DNA from: DATDRQ01 sp035291645
Lineage (GTDB): Bacteria; Chloroflexota; Anaerolineae; Anaerolineales; UBA4823
Length of the DNA stretch: 25,897 bases
Reading direction: 5' to 3'
NCBI GenBank assembly: GCA_035291645.1
Contig: DATDRQ010000297.1
Coordinates: 1-25,897, forward strand
The first letter of the stretch is position 1. Each line of letters starts with the position of its first letter. A program made the translations under genes and the position numbers. Positions 6,764-14,221 of this stretch are shown here, piece by piece. Below the pieces are notes generated by a model, which made no database searches, was not told the DNA's origin, and saw only the letters and a list, made by a program, of their open reading frames with translations.

Positions 6764-8224
6764 CTACTCTTTCTCCTTGGCCGCCTCCCATAAGACATCC
6801 ATCTCCTCTAAAGTCAGATCGGAAATAAGTCGTCCCTGATTGCTCGTCGTCGTCTCGATATGGGAAAAGCGCTTTCGGAAGCGAGAGTTGGCAGTTCTGA
6901 GCGCGCTCTCGGCGTCTACCTCCAGCCACCTGGCCAGATTGACGGCCGCGAACAACAGATCGCCCAACTCTGCCTGGCGGGCCTCCTGGGTGGTTGCCTG
7001 CTGGAGTTCCTTAACCTCTTCGAGGATCTTTTCCATCACTCCGCGTACGTTCGGCCAGTCGAAACCCACCCGGGCGGCGCGCTTCTGGTACTCTTCAGCC
7101 TGCACCAAAGCCGGAAGCGCCAAAGCTACGCCATCCAGCAAACCCCCGCCCTTTTTCCCACTGGTTCCACGTTCGGATGCCTTGAGCTTCTCCCAATTTT
7201 CGAGTACGGTTTCCTTATCTTTGAACACCAGTTCGCCGAAGACATGGGGATGCCTGCGCACCAGTTTGGCGTGAATCCCTTGCAACACGTCGGACATGGT
7301 GAACTCGCCATACTCGCTGGCGATCTGTGCATGTAGGACGACCTGGAGCAACAGATCTCCGAACTCTTCCCGCATGGCGTCCGGATCTCCAGCATCCAAT
7401 GCGGCCAGGACTTCGTAGGTTTCTTCGAGCAAATGAGATCGCAAGGACTGGTGAGTCTGTTCGCGGTCCCATGGACAACCTTCTGGAGCACGCAGGTGCG
7501 CAACAATCTCCTGGAAGGCCTCAAACGAAGCATCTCCCCCCAGAGCAGGAACATAGAGCGAGGTGAGCAAGCCAACGCCCGGTTGCCGGTCGATCTCGAA
7601 CAGGGGCAGGTCGACCACCCTGGCCTGGGAAGTACCGGCGGCGTGCACCAGCCGGATTGGGTGCTCATCAGGGTACACCGCCATTAAAACCAGCTTGACC
7701 TCCGAAGCAACCGCAGGCGAGTGAATTTGAGCGATTAGAGCCGGTGCGTTGGGCGGGAAAGGAGGGTGGTGCAGTGCAGCCAGCTCCAGAGCATCTACTA
7801 ATGCAGTGTGTGGAAAGGGATCGACCCCCAACACGGCAAAAGTCGGCTCGACAAAGCTGAGGCCATGATTCACTTGCACAGGGATACCTTGTTCCGTTGC
7901 TCGCCGGAAGATCTCCGGAGAGGTGGCTTCGGCGACGAATGGGTGCCCGGGGACGGCGTAGATCACCCCTTGAGAGCGTTTACCCATCTCAAGGACTCTT
8001 TCCACGATGAGCGCGTACACTTCCGAAAACGAATCGGTCTCCTCGTAAAGGTAATCGAACGAGTGGAGACGAATATGCATCGGGAGGCCTGCAACTGCCG
8101 GGTGCAGGCGGGTGCGCAGATAAACCTCATCGGAGATAGAGAGCAGATCCCAGGCTTGGCGGGTTAGCAGGCCTGGATCGCCGGGGCCGAGTCCGAGCAA
8201 GGTAATTCCAGGTAGTTGTTCCAA
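6764..8224 (-). CDS. mazG: Tetrapyrrole methylase-like domain fused to two MazG NTP pyrophosphohydrolase domains (YabN type)
   Basis: Hydrolyses nucleoside triphosphates to monophosphates plus pyrophosphate, a house-cleaning and ppGpp-lowering role. The 486 residues hold an N-terminal SAM-dependent methylase-like domain (GLGPGDPGLL at 11-20, VPGHPFVAEA at 91-100), a first MazG domain with CPWDREQTH at 250 and the metal motif E267-E268-x2-E271 ... E287-x2-D290, and a second MazG domain (about 385-470; KILEEVKEL ... ELGDLLFA). The substrate of the methylase-like part is unknown in this family. Translation starts at TTG 8224, supported by a perfect AGGAGG six bases upstream. The rpsI terminator lies just upstream, so expression depends on read-through or an unseen promoter. 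Confidence 0.93.
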   Translation of the reverse strand: MEQLPGITLLGLGPGDPGLLTRQAWDLLSISDEVYLRTRLHPAVAGLPMHIRLHSFDYLYEETDSFSEVYALIVERVLEMGKRSQGVIYAVPGHPFVAEATSPEIFRRATEQGIPVQVNHGLSFVEPTFAVLGVDPFPHTALVDALELAALHHPPFPPNAPALIAQIHSPAVASEVKLVLMAVYPDEHPIRLVHAAGTSQARVVDLPLFEIDRQPGVGLLTSLYVPALGGDASFEAFQEIVAHLRAPEGCPWDREQTHQSLRSHLLEETYEVLAALDAGDPDAMREEFGDLLLQVVLHAQIASEYGEFTMSDVLQGIHAKLVRRHPHVFGELVFKDKETVLENWEKLKASERGTSGKKGGGLLDGVALALPALVQAEEYQKRAARVGFDWPNVRGVMEKILEEVKELQQATTQEARQAELGDLLFAAVNLARWLEVDAESALRTANSRFRKRFSHIETTTSNQGRLISDLTLEEMDVLWEAAKEKE

Positions 8225-8241
8225 TGAGATCCTCCTTATTA

Positions 8242-8288
8242 ATAAGAAACACAGAGAACAGGCAGGAATTTTCCCGGCCTATTCTCTG
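8242..8288 (-). terminator. Intrinsic terminator ending the ribosomal gene cluster
   Basis: On the minus strand CAGAGAATAGGC pairs with GCCTGTTCTCTG (12 pairs including one G-T) and is followed by TGTTTCTTATT. It lies 112 nt past the rpsI stop and 28 nt before the mazG start. The rest of the 176-nt rpsI-mazG gap shows nothing else clear. Confidence 0.85.
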
Positions 8289-8400
8289 CGTCGAAATTCA
8301 AGATTCAGGCTCGCTGGATTTGTTTTAAATCAATCAACTTCTTGCAACAGCGCAGCCCGACCTGCAAACAATCCCAGCAGTAGATTTGCGGTGGAGGCGA

Positions 8401-8796
8401 CTACCGCTTGGTATAGGTCGGCGCCTTGCGAGCCCGCTTCAAGCCTGGCTTCTTGCGTTCCTTGATGCGTGGATCGCGGGTCAGGAAGCCGGCTTTTCTC
8501 AAGGCCTCTTTATAATCGGGGTTCAACTTGAGCAGCGCGCGCGCCATCCCTAACCGGACGGAGATGGCTTGCCCGGTGACACCCCCGCCGTTCACCCGCA
8601 CCGACACGTCAAACCGGTCGCGGTTTTCGCCAACGGTTTGGAGCGGAGCTAAAGCGGTTTCCGGGTCTCCAACGCGGTTGAAGTACTCTTCCAGGGTCTT
8701 CCCGTTGACGGTAAATGTCCCCGTACCGCTCATCAGCCGCACGCGGGCCGTACTCTCCTTACGCCGGCCGATTCCTTCGTAATACTGCACTGACAT
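8401..8796 (-). CDS. rpsI: 30S ribosomal protein S9 (uS9)
   Basis: Small-subunit head protein whose basic C-terminal tail reaches the P-site tRNA. The 131-residue product has the YYEGIGRRKESTARVRL opening, GTFTVNGK, GGGVTGQAISVRLGMARAL, and the family ending with RDPRIKERKKPGLKRARKAPTYTKR-type residues, including the final Lys-Arg. Length matches the family. It starts 12 nt after the rplM stop and is the last gene before the cluster terminator. Confidence 0.98.
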   Translation of the reverse strand: MSVQYYEGIGRRKESTARVRLMSGTGTFTVNGKTLEEYFNRVGDPETALAPLQTVGENRDRFDVSVRVNGGGVTGQAISVRLGMARALLKLNPDYKEALRKAGFLTRDPRIKERKKPGLKRARKAPTYTKR

Positions 8797-8808
8797 AATA
8801 ACTCCTGA

Positions 8809-9237
8809 CTACTCCAGAGGTTTCGGGTTCTGAGCCTGGTGAGGATGCTCTGGGCCTGAATAGATCTTGAGCTTCTTGATAATCTTGCGACCGTAGCGGT
8901 TGTGGGGTAACATGCCCCAGACCGCCCGCCGGATTACACGGTCGGGATGCTTGCGCAGCTGATCTTTTAGAGCGATCTGCTTCATCCCACCCGGGTAGCC
9001 GGTGTAGTGATAATAATTCTTGTCCTCCAGCTTATTTCCGGTAACAGCAATCCGTTCGGCGTTGATTACCACGACGAAGTCGCCGGTGTCCACACCCGGT
9101 GTAAATATGGGTTTGTTCTTTCCCAACAGAACTCCGGAGATCTTGGTCGCCAGACGACCCAGATTTTTCCCTTCTGCATCCACAAGCACCCACTGGTGAG
9201 TGATTTCACCTGCCTTCGGTGTATAAGTCTTCTGCAC
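8809..9237 (-). CDS. rplM: 50S ribosomal protein L13 (uL13)
   Basis: Early-assembling 23S rRNA-binding protein. From GTG at 9237 it has 142 residues, the usual length, beginning VQKTYTPKAGEITHQWVLVDA, with NLGRLATKISGVLLGKNKP, DTGDFVVVINA, and the signature RAVWGMLPHNRYGR. The frame is open further upstream to 9285, but GGAGGAA lies directly before GTG 9237 and the extra 16 residues do not resemble L13, so I chose the GTG. It pairs with rpsI as almost everywhere in bacteria. Confidence 0.97.
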   Translation of the reverse strand: MQKTYTPKAGEITHQWVLVDAEGKNLGRLATKISGVLLGKNKPIFTPGVDTGDFVVVINAERIAVTGNKLEDKNYYHYTGYPGGMKQIALKDQLRKHPDRVIRRAVWGMLPHNRYGRKIIKKLKIYSGPEHPHQAQNPKPLE

Positions 9238-9295
9238 AGCGTTCCTCCGCGCTAAGAAAGGAAAATTGCTTCCTTCTTGATTCAAAATAACGATT

Positions 9296-10072
9296 TTAGA
9301 TTAAAATGCCTGATCCTCTGCCCAAACCCTGGGGATAAATTACTTCCACCAGGGTTAATCCCTGAGCAGGCGCCAGCCCCTGCATCGGCTTGCCATCCGC
9401 TCGATCCAGGTAATTCCGAATTGAAACCGGCTCGCTTTTACCCTGGCTGGACTCTACCTGATAAGCCACCAGTCTTCTGACCATCCTATAAAGGAAGGCA
9501 TTCCCGGCAATCTCGAAGGTATATGCTTTGTCCTGCTGCTGCCAACCAGCCTTAAAGATCGTCCTCACGGTGCTGCCCCCCGCTTTCAGCGGCGTACCAA
9601 AAGCGGAGAAATCGTGTGTTCCTACCAGGTAGGCAGCTGTCTCTACCAGTTGCGCGTACGAGACGGGCGGCCAGACTCGCCAGGCCAAGCGTTCCATCAA
9701 CGGTTCCCGGGTATCATCGCAGAACAGTTGGTACCGGTAACAACGCGCCAGAGCAGCAAAGCGAGGATGAAAACTGTCTGGCACCAGGTGGATCGACCGG
9801 GCGGCGATGTCCAGCGGGAGGTTGGCGTTCAATGCACGCAACAACTCCTGTGGAGTATGCCGCCAGTCCAGGTCGAAGGCGATCGACTGACCTTGGGCAT
9901 GCACACCTGTATCGGTACGCCCTGCCGAAAGCAGAACCCTGCTTTGCCAGCCCAGCTCTCGCAATGCCGCTTCGACAGTCTCCTGGACAGTCCTGGCGTT
10001 CTTTTGCCGTTGGAAACCTCGGAAGTCCGTACCGTCGTAGGCGAGGATAACTTGGTAACGTGCCATTCCCAT
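9296..10072 (-). CDS. truA: tRNA pseudouridine(38-40) synthase TruA
   Basis: Isomerises uridines 38-40 of the tRNA anticodon stem-loop to pseudouridine; cytoplasmic. The 258-residue product shows YDGTDFRGFQRQ, the catalytic-Asp motif AGRTDTGVHAQGQ (D54), FHPRFAA, YRYQLF and the C-terminal NAFLYRMVRRLV segment. Length is typical. A second ATG at 10066, six bases downstream, is an equally possible start, giving ARYQVILAYDG at the N-terminus. It sits between rplQ and rplM, a common arrangement in Gram-positive-like lineages. Confidence 0.96.
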   Translation of the reverse strand: MGMARYQVILAYDGTDFRGFQRQKNARTVQETVEAALRELGWQSRVLLSAGRTDTGVHAQGQSIAFDLDWRHTPQELLRALNANLPLDIAARSIHLVPDSFHPRFAALARCYRYQLFCDDTREPLMERLAWRVWPPVSYAQLVETAAYLVGTHDFSAFGTPLKAGGSTVRTIFKAGWQQQDKAYTFEIAGNAFLYRMVRRLVAYQVESSQGKSEPVSIRNYLDRADGKPMQGLAPAQGLTLVEVIYPQGLGRGSGILI

Positions 10073-10146
10073 CCAGCCGCGGGGAGATCAGGACTATAAA
10101 GGTTTGCCTGCCAATCCCGGACCTGCTAACCGTCTGGTTGGATTGT

Positions 10147-10524
10147 CTAATCTTCCACCAACTCAAGCAGGACCATCTCGGCGGCGTCGCCAACGCGCGG
10201 TCCCAGCTTGAGCATGCGGGTATACCCACCGGGGCGGTCCTCGAAGCGGGGCGCGATCTCGTCGAACAGTTTGCGTACCACCTCGGGATTACTCAGGCGG
10301 GCAGCCGCTAACCGGCGAGCGTGGACCATCTTTGCCTCGCCGGCGTCATTGCCACGCTTGGCTAAGGTGATCAAGCGTTCGGCTTGACCGCGCACGGCCT
10401 CGGCTTTCGCCCGGGTGGTCCGGATGCGCTCATGGGTGAAGAGTTGTGTGATCAGAATACGCCGAAGCGCCACTCGTTCGTCTTTGCTGCGGCTCAGTTT
10501 TCGCCCTGCTACTTGATGTCGCAT
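10147..10524 (-). CDS. rplQ: 50S ribosomal protein L17 (bL17)
   Basis: Large-subunit protein near the peptide exit tunnel. The 125 residues begin MRHQVAGRKLSRSKDERVALRR, the L17 signature region, followed by LFTHERIRTTRAKAEAVRGQAERLITLAKRG and end in RVGDAAEMVLLELVE. ATG at 10524 is 7 nt after the rpoA stop, with AGGTGAAAG overlapping the rpoA end. The 74-nt gap to truA holds nothing recognised. Confidence 0.98.
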   Translation of the reverse strand: MRHQVAGRKLSRSKDERVALRRILITQLFTHERIRTTRAKAEAVRGQAERLITLAKRGNDAGEAKMVHARRLAAARLSNPEVVRKLFDEIAPRFEDRPGGYTRMLKLGPRVGDAAEMVLLELVED

Positions 10525-10531
10525 CTTTCAC

Positions 10532-11497
10532 CTACTCCGCTTCCGACTCGTCGTGCAGGTAGCCCTTCTCGCGCATCTTTGCGCGCAGCTCTTCCAGACT
10601 TTTTTCACCGAAGTTGCGGATGGACATGACTGCCTCGTCTCCCTTTTCCAGCAGTTCCAGCACCTCGCCGACTGTGGTTATACCGGTTCGCTTCAAAGAG
10701 TTGAATACCCGGACGGAAAGGTCCAGGTTTTCAATCGGGGTCTCGATCATTTCGCTGGTCAACCGGCTGCTCTCGACCTCTTCCTGTGTAATGGCAGCCA
10801 GCGATTCCTCGCTGATGCCAGCCAGGTGGCGCAGGTGATCGATCATAACCTTAGCCGCATTGCTCAACGATTGTTCCGGGCCGACCGTACCATCCGTCCA
10901 GATTTCCAGGATCAACCGATCATAATTAGTACTCTGCCCGACGCGGGCAGAACTGACTTCCCAATTCACCCGCCTGACTGGGCTGAAAATTGCATCAACC
11001 GGCAGCTCGCCAATCGGCAACCGACCCGCTCGATCGTCGGACGGGGAATATCCCCGGCCTAATTCGACCGTCATTTCGATCTCCAGATTGGCTTTGTTGT
11101 CATCCACCGTGAACAGGTAGAGATCAGGATTGACGATCTCCACTTCCGGCGGCGTGATGATATCCGCGGCAGTCACAACACCTCCCCCTCGCACCTCAAG
11201 GTGCAGGCGGGCGGTATCCACTCCGAACAACTTCATGCGCAACTGTTTAATCTGCAGCATAACCCGGATGACGTCTTCTCGAACACCCGGGATATCGCTG
11301 AATTCGTGTTGCACGTCGGCTATGCGAATTGAAGTGACCGCTGCGCCATCCAAAGATGACAGCAACACCCGGCGAAGTGCGTTGCCCAGAGTGATGCCAT
11401 AGCCTCGCTCGAGCGGGCTGATGTTAAATTTGCCGTAATTTCGAGCTTCTGCATCACGCTCGATTTTTGGCGTTACCATATTTGTCAAACCGATCAC
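10532..11497 (-). CDS. rpoA: DNA-directed RNA polymerase subunit alpha
   Basis: Dimerising scaffold of RNA polymerase; its C-terminal domain contacts promoter UP elements and activators. The 321 residues comprise the N-terminal domain (PLERGYGITLGNALRRVLLSS near 28-48; DGTVGPEQSLSNAAKVMIDHL near 205) and the C-terminal domain from about 250 (LDLSVRVFNSLKRTGITTVGE, IRNFGEKSLEELRAKM). The GTG start at 11497 is preceded by AAGGGG at good spacing; an ATG six codons in is the alternative. Unusually for the alpha operon, the 176 nt between rpsD and rpoA contain a palindromic repeat. Confidence 0.97.
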   Translation of the reverse strand: MIGLTNMVTPKIERDAEARNYGKFNISPLERGYGITLGNALRRVLLSSLDGAAVTSIRIADVQHEFSDIPGVREDVIRVMLQIKQLRMKLFGVDTARLHLEVRGGGVVTAADIITPPEVEIVNPDLYLFTVDDNKANLEIEMTVELGRGYSPSDDRAGRLPIGELPVDAIFSPVRRVNWEVSSARVGQSTNYDRLILEIWTDGTVGPEQSLSNAAKVMIDHLRHLAGISEESLAAITQEEVESSRLTSEMIETPIENLDLSVRVFNSLKRTGITTVGEVLELLEKGDEAVMSIRNFGEKSLEELRAKMREKGYLHDESEAE

Positions 11498-11536
11498 GGT
11501 TCACCCCTTACTTGAAGGCAATTCTTCTTTGATCCG

Positions 11537-11603
11537 ACGGTCTCCGAATCCGTGCTTGCACGCAAGCTTGCTTGCACGCAAGCTTGCTTGGTCCGGAGGC
11601 CGT
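11537..11603 (-). repeat. Dispersed palindromic repeat, copy 2 (two 16-nt units)
   Basis: Read on the minus strand it gives ACGGCCTCCGGACC, two units of CTTGCGTGCAAGCAAG or CTTGCGTGCAAGCACG, then GGATTCGGAGACCGT. The ends can form a stem of about 14 pairs with two mismatches. It matches the repeat at 1900-1978 along its whole length but has one unit fewer. It lies in the 176-nt rpsD-rpoA gap and is read in the same sense by the operon transcript as copy 1 is by the recX leader. The rest of that gap shows no clear site. Confidence 0.85.
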
Positions 11604-11673
11604 ACCCAAACATCAGTTGTCAGCACGGTACGCGCCAGGGCAACTTCCCCTTCGCAGTGGGCCGTGTCAAGGT

Positions 11674-12312
11674 TTAGCGCGAGTAATATTCGACGATGAG
11701 CTGCTCGCTCAAATTACCATCGATCTCAGAGCGGGCAGGCAGGCGCACCACCGTACCAGACAGGTTGCGCAGGTCCCGGCTGACCCAATCCAGGGTCGAC
11801 CGATCCTCTGCAATATCTGGAAGCTCTTTGAAGAACTTGCGTTTCTGAGAACCCTCCCGCACACTAACCACATCACCCGGGGAGAGTAACATCGAGGGTA
11901 CATCCGTCCGCCGGCCGTTCACATCGAAATGGCCGTGCGTAACGAGCAAGCGCGCCTGCGCCCGATTGGTAGCGAAGCCCAGGCGGTACACTACGTTGTC
12001 CAGTCGAGATTCCAGGATCTGCAGCAGGTTGAGGCCGGTCAGGCCGCGGCGTTGCAGGGAAACCTCGTAGTAGCGGTGGAACTGGCGCTCCAACACACCA
12101 TAAATCCGGCGGGCTTTCTGCTTGGCGCGCAGCTGGCGGTTAAAATCCGACTCGCGCCGGCGGCGGAATTGAGAGCCTTTTCCGTGCTGGCCAGGCGGGT
12201 AAGCCCGCCGTTCGACGGAACACTTAGGGGTAAAGCAGCGCTCACCCTTTAAAAAGAGTTTTTCACCTTCACGCCGGCATAATTTACATACCGGTCCAGT
12301 ATACTTAGACAT
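11674..12312 (-). CDS. rpsD: 30S ribosomal protein S4 (uS4), zinc-binding form
   Basis: Primary 16S rRNA binder that nucleates assembly of the small-subunit body, and in many bacteria the translational repressor of the alpha operon. The 212-residue product carries four cysteines at 9, 12, 26 and 31, the zinc-finger pattern of the C+ S4 form seen in Gram-positives. The S4 RNA-binding domain follows (ESRLDNVVYRLGFATNRAQARLLVTHGH ... about 100-165). It lies between rpsK and rpoA as in the canonical alpha operon; start at ATG 12312. Confidence 0.98.
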   Translation of the reverse strand: MSKYTGPVCKLCRREGEKLFLKGERCFTPKCSVERRAYPPGQHGKGSQFRRRRESDFNRQLRAKQKARRIYGVLERQFHRYYEVSLQRRGLTGLNLLQILESRLDNVVYRLGFATNRAQARLLVTHGHFDVNGRRTDVPSMLLSPGDVVSVREGSQKRKFFKELPDIAEDRSTLDWVSRDLRNLSGTVVRLPARSEIDGNLSEQLIVEYYSR

Positions 12313-12347
12313 ACGATCTTCCCTCTACATCGAAATAGATTTCGACA

Positions 12348-12749
12348 TCAAACGCGGCGTTTCTTTGGCGGGCGGCACCCGTTGTGCGGCACCGGTGTCA
12401 GGTCGCTGATCGAGATGACCTTCATCCCGGCAGCCTGGACGGCGCGGATGGCTGATTCGCGGCCTGGCCCAGGTCCCTTGACGTACACTTCTGCTTCCTG
12501 CATGCCCATTGCCAGGGCGGCCTTTACGGCTTGCTCGGCAGCAAGGCGGGCAGCGAACGGAGTGCTTTTTCGGGAACCCTTGAAACCAGCCGAACCAGCA
12601 CTGCCCCAGGTTACAGTATTGCCCTGCTGATCGGTAATCGTCACAATCGTGTTGTTGAACGATGCGTTGATGTGCACCTGCCCCGAGGACAGCGTGCGTT
12701 TGACTTTACGTGCGCCAGTGCGGCGCGGCGTGCGTTCTGCTTTTGCCAT
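12348..12749 (-). CDS. rpsK: 30S ribosomal protein S11 (uS11)
   Basis: Small-subunit platform protein near the mRNA exit and E site. The 133-residue product contains HINASFNNTIVTITDQQGN, WGSAGSAGFKGSRKSTPFAA, VYVKGPGPGRESAIRA and the ending LTPVPHNGCRPPKKRRV, all standard for S11. The N-terminus is short and basic (PRRTGARKVKRT). ATG at 12749 has GAGAGG upstream. A hairpin lies in the 83-nt gap separating it from rpsM. Confidence 0.98.
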   Translation of the reverse strand: MAKAERTPRRTGARKVKRTLSSGQVHINASFNNTIVTITDQQGNTVTWGSAGSAGFKGSRKSTPFAARLAAEQAVKAALAMGMQEAEVYVKGPGPGRESAIRAVQAAGMKVISISDLTPVPHNGCRPPKKRRV

Positions 12750-12776
12750 AACCTCTCACTCCCAGGATACGGGAAA

Positions 12777-12813
12777 GCCGGATAGCCGCTGGTAGGGAAG
12801 GTACCAATCCGGC
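12777..12813 (-). promoter_or_regulatory. Hairpin in the rpsM-rpsK gap
   Basis: GCCGGAT (12777-12783) and ATCCGGC (12807-12813) form a perfect 7-bp arm pair, with an inner GGTA/TACC helix. On the transcript it lies between the rpsM stop and the rpsK ribosome site and is followed by TTTCCCG, too short a T run for a good terminator. It may be a translational control or mRNA-processing structure. Confidence 0.5.
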
Positions 12814-12832
12814 AGACCTCAATCCATCAGGA

Positions 12833-13222
12833 TTACTTCTTCTTGGCTCCTCGCCTTCGGCCACGACCGGCGACCGTCTTCTTGGGACCCTTACGCGTGC
12901 GAGCATTGGTGCGTGTCCGCTGTCCACGTAGAGGCAAGTTACGACGATGGCGTAGGCCGCGGTAACTGCCGATCTCGATCAACCGCTTGATGTGCAGCTG
13001 CACTTCACGACGGAGATCCCCCTCCACCTTATAATTCTGCACGATGTAATCACGCAGGAGGGCGACTTCGGCGTCCGTCAGATCCTTAACCCGAGTATCC
13101 GGGCTGACCCGGGTATCCCGGAGGACGCGCCTGGCTCTGGAAGGGCCGATGCCGTAGATATAAGTTAGCCCAACTTCTACCCGCTTATTGCGCGGGAGAT
13201 CAACACCTTCGATGCGTGCCAT
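12833..13222 (-). CDS. rpsM: 30S ribosomal protein S13 (uS13)
   Basis: Head protein contacting P-site tRNA and forming subunit bridges. The 129-residue product starts MARIEGVDLPRNKRVEVGLTYIYGIG, contains the helix-hairpin segment GPSRARRVL, then GSYRGLRHRRNLPLRGQRTRTNARTRKGPKKTVAG and a basic tail, the canonical S13 C-terminus. ATG at 13222 is 6 nt past the rpmJ stop. It directly follows rpmJ, as in the usual alpha operon order. Confidence 0.98.
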   Translation of the reverse strand: MARIEGVDLPRNKRVEVGLTYIYGIGPSRARRVLRDTRVSPDTRVKDLTDAEVALLRDYIVQNYKVEGDLRREVQLHIKRLIEIGSYRGLRHRRNLPLRGQRTRTNARTRKGPKKTVAGRGRRRGAKKK

Positions 13223-13228
13223 AGCTCC

Positions 13229-13342
13229 TTATCCCTGTCGCTGTTTGTGCTTTGGGTTGTCGCAGATCACGTAGACGATGCCTTTGCGCTTGACAATCTT
13301 GCACTTGGAACATCGCTTCTTAACCGATGAAGAGACTTTCAT
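13229..13342 (-). CDS. rpmJ: 50S ribosomal protein L36 (bL36), zinc form
   Basis: Small zinc-binding protein near the peptidyl transferase region. I translated it directly: 37 residues starting MKVSSSVKKRCSKCKIVKRK and ending in the QRQG tail. Zinc ligands are C11, C14, C27 and H32, the complete CCCH pattern of the zinc-dependent L36. The ATG at 13342 is preceded by AGGAGCGAAGGCA. It lies between map and rpsM; infA, which usually sits on its upstream side, is absent. Confidence 0.97.
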   Translation of the reverse strand: MKVSSSVKKRCSKCKIVKRKGIVYVICDNPKHKQRQG

Positions 13343-13407
13343 TGCCTTCGCTCCTGTTAGCCGGCACTGATCGCTCCACGTCTAGCCATCCGGTAGCCGA
13401 AGTTCCC

Positions 13408-13436
13408 ATTATAACGAAATAGTTAACAATCGTCCA
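13408..13436 (-). promoter_or_regulatory. Internal promoter before rpmJ (alpha operon)
   Basis: On the minus strand TGGACG (13436-13431), a 17-nt spacer and perfect TATAAT (13413-13408). It lies in the 111-nt map-rpmJ gap where infA is usually found and would drive rpmJ-rpsM-rpsK-rpsD-rpoA onward. The remainder of the gap has no gene. Confidence 0.65.
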
Positions 13437-13453
13437 GATTCTCGATAATTATT

Positions 13454-14221
13454 TTATAACGCTGTTAATACCAGCGGATCGCCCTCGGTCACTGCCACGC
13501 TGTGTTCGAAGTGGGCAGTCAGGGAAGCATCCGCCGCGATCACGGTCCACTGGTCCTGAAGCACCCGGGTGCGGTGGGTCCCGACCAGGACCATCGGCTC
13601 GAGTGCGACGGTGATCCCAGGCCTGAGTTCGAGACCATGGCCGCGCGTGCCGAAGTTTGGCACGAGTGGGCCTTCGTGCATATTTCGACCGACACCATGA
13701 CCCGTATATTCCCGTGGTACGTGATAACCATTGCTCTCGACATGTTGTTGGATCTCTGCCGAGACATCCCCGACCCGGTTGCCGGGACGCATCTTGTCGA
13801 TCCCGAGAGAGAGTGCCTGCTCGGTTACTTCAAGCAGGCGCCAGGCTTTGCTCGAGATCTCCCCGACCCCAGCGGTGAATGCCGAGTCGGCGACGAAGCC
13901 ATCTAAGATCGTCCCGCAATCGATTGATACGATGTCTCCCTCGAGCAGTTTTCGCTTGCCTGGGATTCCGTGTACCAGCTCTTCATTGATGCTGACGCAC
14001 AGGCTGGCTGGAAAAGGATAGGGGCCTGGATAATTCTTGAAGGCAGGGATACATCCGTTCTGCCGGATCACAGATTCAGCCGCCTGGTCGAGGTCACCTG
14101 TAGCGACGCCCGGCCGGATCAACTCGCGCACGGTTTGCAGCGCCAGTGCATTGATCCTGCCGGCTTCCCGCATGACGGCGATCTCCTGCGGGCTTTTAAT
14201 GACGACAGTCCTATCCGGCAT
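13454..14221 (-). CDS. map: Type I methionine aminopeptidase
   Basis: Removes the N-terminal Met from nascent proteins using a di-metal site. From ATG at 14221 it has 255 residues beginning MPDRTVVIKSPQEIAVMREAG. The metal ligands are recognisable: the two Asp of SIDCGTILDGFVADSAF, His of TGHGVGRNMHEGP, Glu of ALEPMV and Glu of FEHSVAVTE. No N-terminal zinc-finger extension is present. The frame is open to 14239, but the ATG six codons in gives the standard N-terminus and overlaps the end of adk by 11 nt, which suggests coupling. Gene order secY-adk-map is typical. Confidence 0.97.
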   Translation of the reverse strand: MPDRTVVIKSPQEIAVMREAGRINALALQTVRELIRPGVATGDLDQAAESVIRQNGCIPAFKNYPGPYPFPASLCVSINEELVHGIPGKRKLLEGDIVSIDCGTILDGFVADSAFTAGVGEISSKAWRLLEVTEQALSLGIDKMRPGNRVGDVSAEIQQHVESNGYHVPREYTGHGVGRNMHEGPLVPNFGTRGHGLELRPGITVALEPMVLVGTHRTRVLQDQWTVIAADASLTAHFEHSVAVTEGDPLVLTAL

